A stretch of DNA of 6,572 bases, from NCBI GenBank assembly GCA_005888865.1, contig VBCL01000024.1, positions 4,510-11,081 on the forward strand. Reading direction: 5' to 3'. The DNA comes from Betaproteobacteria bacterium. Its GTDB lineage: Bacteria; Pseudomonadota; Gammaproteobacteria; Burkholderiales; Casimicrobiaceae. Under the pieces are notes generated by a model. The model ran no database searches. It was not told where the DNA came from and saw only the letters and a program-made list of their open reading frames with translations. The position numbers were made by a program, and so were the translations under genes. Below are positions 5,311 to 6,572 of the stretch, piece by piece (the stretch's first letter is position 1; each line of letters starts with the position of its first letter).

Positions 5311-5943
5311 TTAAACCGTCTTGTGCCGGTACTCGCAGAGGTCGACCATCACGCATTCCGCGCATTTGGGCTTGCGTGCGATGCAGACGTAGCGGCCGTG
5401 CAGGATGAGCCAGTGATGCGCGTCGTGGACGAATTCGAGCGGCGTGAATTTCACGAGCTTGCGTTCCACTTCGTCGGGCGTCTTGCCGGGCGCGAGCCCG
5501 GTGCGATTGGCGACCCGGAAGATATGGGTGTCCACCGCGATCGTCGGCTGTCCGAACGCGACGTTGAGCACGACGTTCGCGGTCTTGCGTCCGACGCCCG
5601 GTAGCTTGATGAGTGCGGCGTGATCGGCGGGCACCTCGCCGCCGTGCTCGTCGATGAGCTGCCGGCACAGGGCCAAGATATTCTTCGCCTTGGTGCGGAA
5701 CAAGCCGATCGTCTGGATGTATGGGATCAATCCCGCTTCGCCTAGTGCGAGCACGGCACGCGGGGTGTTTGCGACCGGGAAAAGCCTGGCGGTCGCGAGG
5801 TTCACGCCTCGGTCGGTCGCCTGGGCGGACAACACCACGGCAATCAGCAGCTCGAACGGCGAACCGTAGTGCAGCTCGCTCTTCGGGTGCGGCATGCGCG
5901 CGCGCAACCGGCGATAGATCTCCAGGCGCTTCGCCGGATTCAC
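5311..5943 (-). CDS. nth: Endonuclease III (DNA glycosylase/AP lyase)
   Basis: This base-excision repair enzyme removes oxidised pyrimidines from DNA and cuts the abasic site by beta-elimination. It has 210 residues (E. coli has 211). The helix-hairpin-helix motif LPGVGRKTANV (114-124) carries the Schiff-base Lys120. Asp138 in AVDTHIFRV is the catalytic acid, and the [4Fe-4S] cluster is held by Cys187, Cys194, Cys197 and Cys203 (spacing 6-2-5); all match E. coli numbering. The start is a GTG at 5943 giving (M)NPAKRLEIYRRL, the family N-terminus. The frame runs open 103 codons further upstream, but that part is an arginine-rich shadow of the TPR gene. The GTG overlaps the TGA of the upstream gene (GTGA), so translation is probably coupled. 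Confidence 0.97.
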   Translation of the reverse strand: MNPAKRLEIYRRLRARMPHPKSELHYGSPFELLIAVVLSAQATDRGVNLATARLFPVANTPRAVLALGEAGLIPYIQTIGLFRTKAKNILALCRQLIDEHGGEVPADHAALIKLPGVGRKTANVVLNVAFGQPTIAVDTHIFRVANRTGLAPGKTPDEVERKLVKFTPLEFVHDAHHWLILHGRYVCIARKPKCAECVMVDLCEYRHKTV

Positions 5944-6572
5944 TCGAGGCCCCCGAGTCGCTTGAGGCGCGCCAGGCGCTGCGGATCGCTCTCGTGCAGC
6001 CCCGCGTCGGCGCCGAGCCGCTCGAACGCGCGAGCAAAATGCGGCCGCGCCGCGGCCGGATCGCCTTTCGCCAGCAGAAGCTCGCCGAGCTCCTCTTCGA
6101 CGTAACCGTCGGGTGTGCCCGTCTCGTCCCCTTCGATGGCGAGCTCCCTCTGGATCGCCAGGGCGTCGTCGTAGCGCCCGAGCGACCGATACGCGCGCGC
6201 GATCGCCCAGCGCGCTGTTCGCACTTCCTGCGTTCCGCCCCGTGAGCGCCATGCCGGCAGCGCCTTCTCGAAGTATTCGAGGGCGGTCGCGTAGTCGCCG
6301 CGCTCGTGATACGTCCAGCCGATGTTGTTGTAGAGCGAGGCGAGCCAGCGCTTCGAGCGCGCGTCGTCGGTGTGTTCGGTCATCGCCAGGGCTTCGAGAT
6401 TCCAGCGCAGGCGCTCGTCGGCGGGTGCGGCGATACCCAGCATGTGTGCGGCATCGATCGCGAGAAAATCTTCGTGCGCGGCGAGCGCCTTCTCAAGCGC
6501 CTGACGGAACAACGGCATCGCGCGCTCCGGTTGGAGCGATGAGTTGTAGACGCGGCCGCGTTCGAGCAGATA
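5940..6572 (-). CDS. Tetratricopeptide repeat protein, N-terminus cut by window edge
   Basis: The frame is open from the right edge to a TGA at 5942-5940, giving 210 C-terminal residues; the true start lies outside the window. It is built of helical repeats. A partial one is at about residues 15-47. A near-canonical TPR is at 75-108, with WLASLYNNIGWTYHERGDY followed by ATALEYFEKAL. Further ones are at 117-145 and 157-187 (GYVEEELGELLLAKGD, then AAARPHFARAFERL). Conserved-looking stretches such as DAAHMLGI and YNNIGWTYHERG suggest a defined bacterial TPR family, but its function is unknown to me. TPRs bind other proteins, and nothing here shows the partner or an enzyme domain. The last base pairs of its coding region are shared with nth, so the two genes are probably transcribed together. 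Confidence 0.85.
   Translation of the reverse strand, partial: YLLERGRVYNSSLQPERAMPLFRQALEKALAAHEDFLAIDAAHMLGIAAPADERLRWNLEALAMTEHTDDARSKRWLASLYNNIGWTYHERGDYATALEYFEKALPAWRSRGGTQEVRTARWAIARAYRSLGRYDDALAIQRELAIEGDETGTPDGYVEEELGELLLAKGDPAAARPHFARAFERLGADAGLHESDPQRLARLKRLGGLE

Noticed and set aside
5195..6037. 280-codon minus-strand open frame across nth and the TPR gene
   Set aside because: It is a low-complexity Arg/Ala shadow in GC-rich DNA. nth and the TPR frame explain the same bases with clear families.
5944..6252. N-terminal extension of nth giving a 313-residue protein
   Set aside because: The extra 103 residues are arginine-rich, lie out of frame over the TPR gene, and are missing from the family. 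The GTG start gives a length and numbering matching E. coli Nth.

Overview
The window looks like a chromosomal core segment of a GC-rich betaproteobacterium, probably Burkholderiales-like or a relative. That rests on the gene order trxA-rho-rpmE, a Rho whose sequence is of the betaproteobacterial type, a zinc-type bL31, a 7Fe FdxA and a pair of c4/c553-like cytochromes. I see no mobile element, CRISPR array, tRNA or rRNA, and nothing that looks like a defence or otherwise novel multi-gene system.

Layout. The left part is read entirely from the minus strand. In transcription order (right to left) it holds trxA (3940-3614), rho (3353-2094), rpmE (1819-1601) and a family-39 membrane glycosyltransferase (from 1379, running off the left edge). 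A clear UUCG-loop terminator follows rpmE, and a weaker hairpin plus U-rich tract follows rho. The middle part is read from the plus strand: fdxA (4135-4458), then two tandem single-haem cytochromes (4546-4896 and 4908-5234) that end at a strong terminator. The right part returns to the minus strand: a TPR protein entering from the right edge and nth (endonuclease III), overlapping by 4 bases as GTGA. trxA and fdxA are divergent; the cytochrome pair and nth converge on the terminator at 5259-5298.

How the genes work together. trxA, rho and rpmE are housekeeping functions (thiol reduction, transcription termination, ribosome). The two cytochromes are predicted periplasmic electron carriers, and FdxA is a cytoplasmic low-potential carrier. 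nth is base-excision repair. The glycosyltransferase probably modifies lipid A or another envelope glycan, but its acceptor cannot be told.

The most interesting non-coding stretch is the 260 bases between trxA and rho. In the direction of transcription it holds a C-rich, G-poor tract with a 9-base repeat, a perfect TTGACA box, three GC-rich hairpins, and a start codon with no Shine-Dalgarno but a CUCCUCCU tract. This could be a Rho-dependent autoregulatory leader. All promoter and RNA calls are read by eye and are hypotheses.
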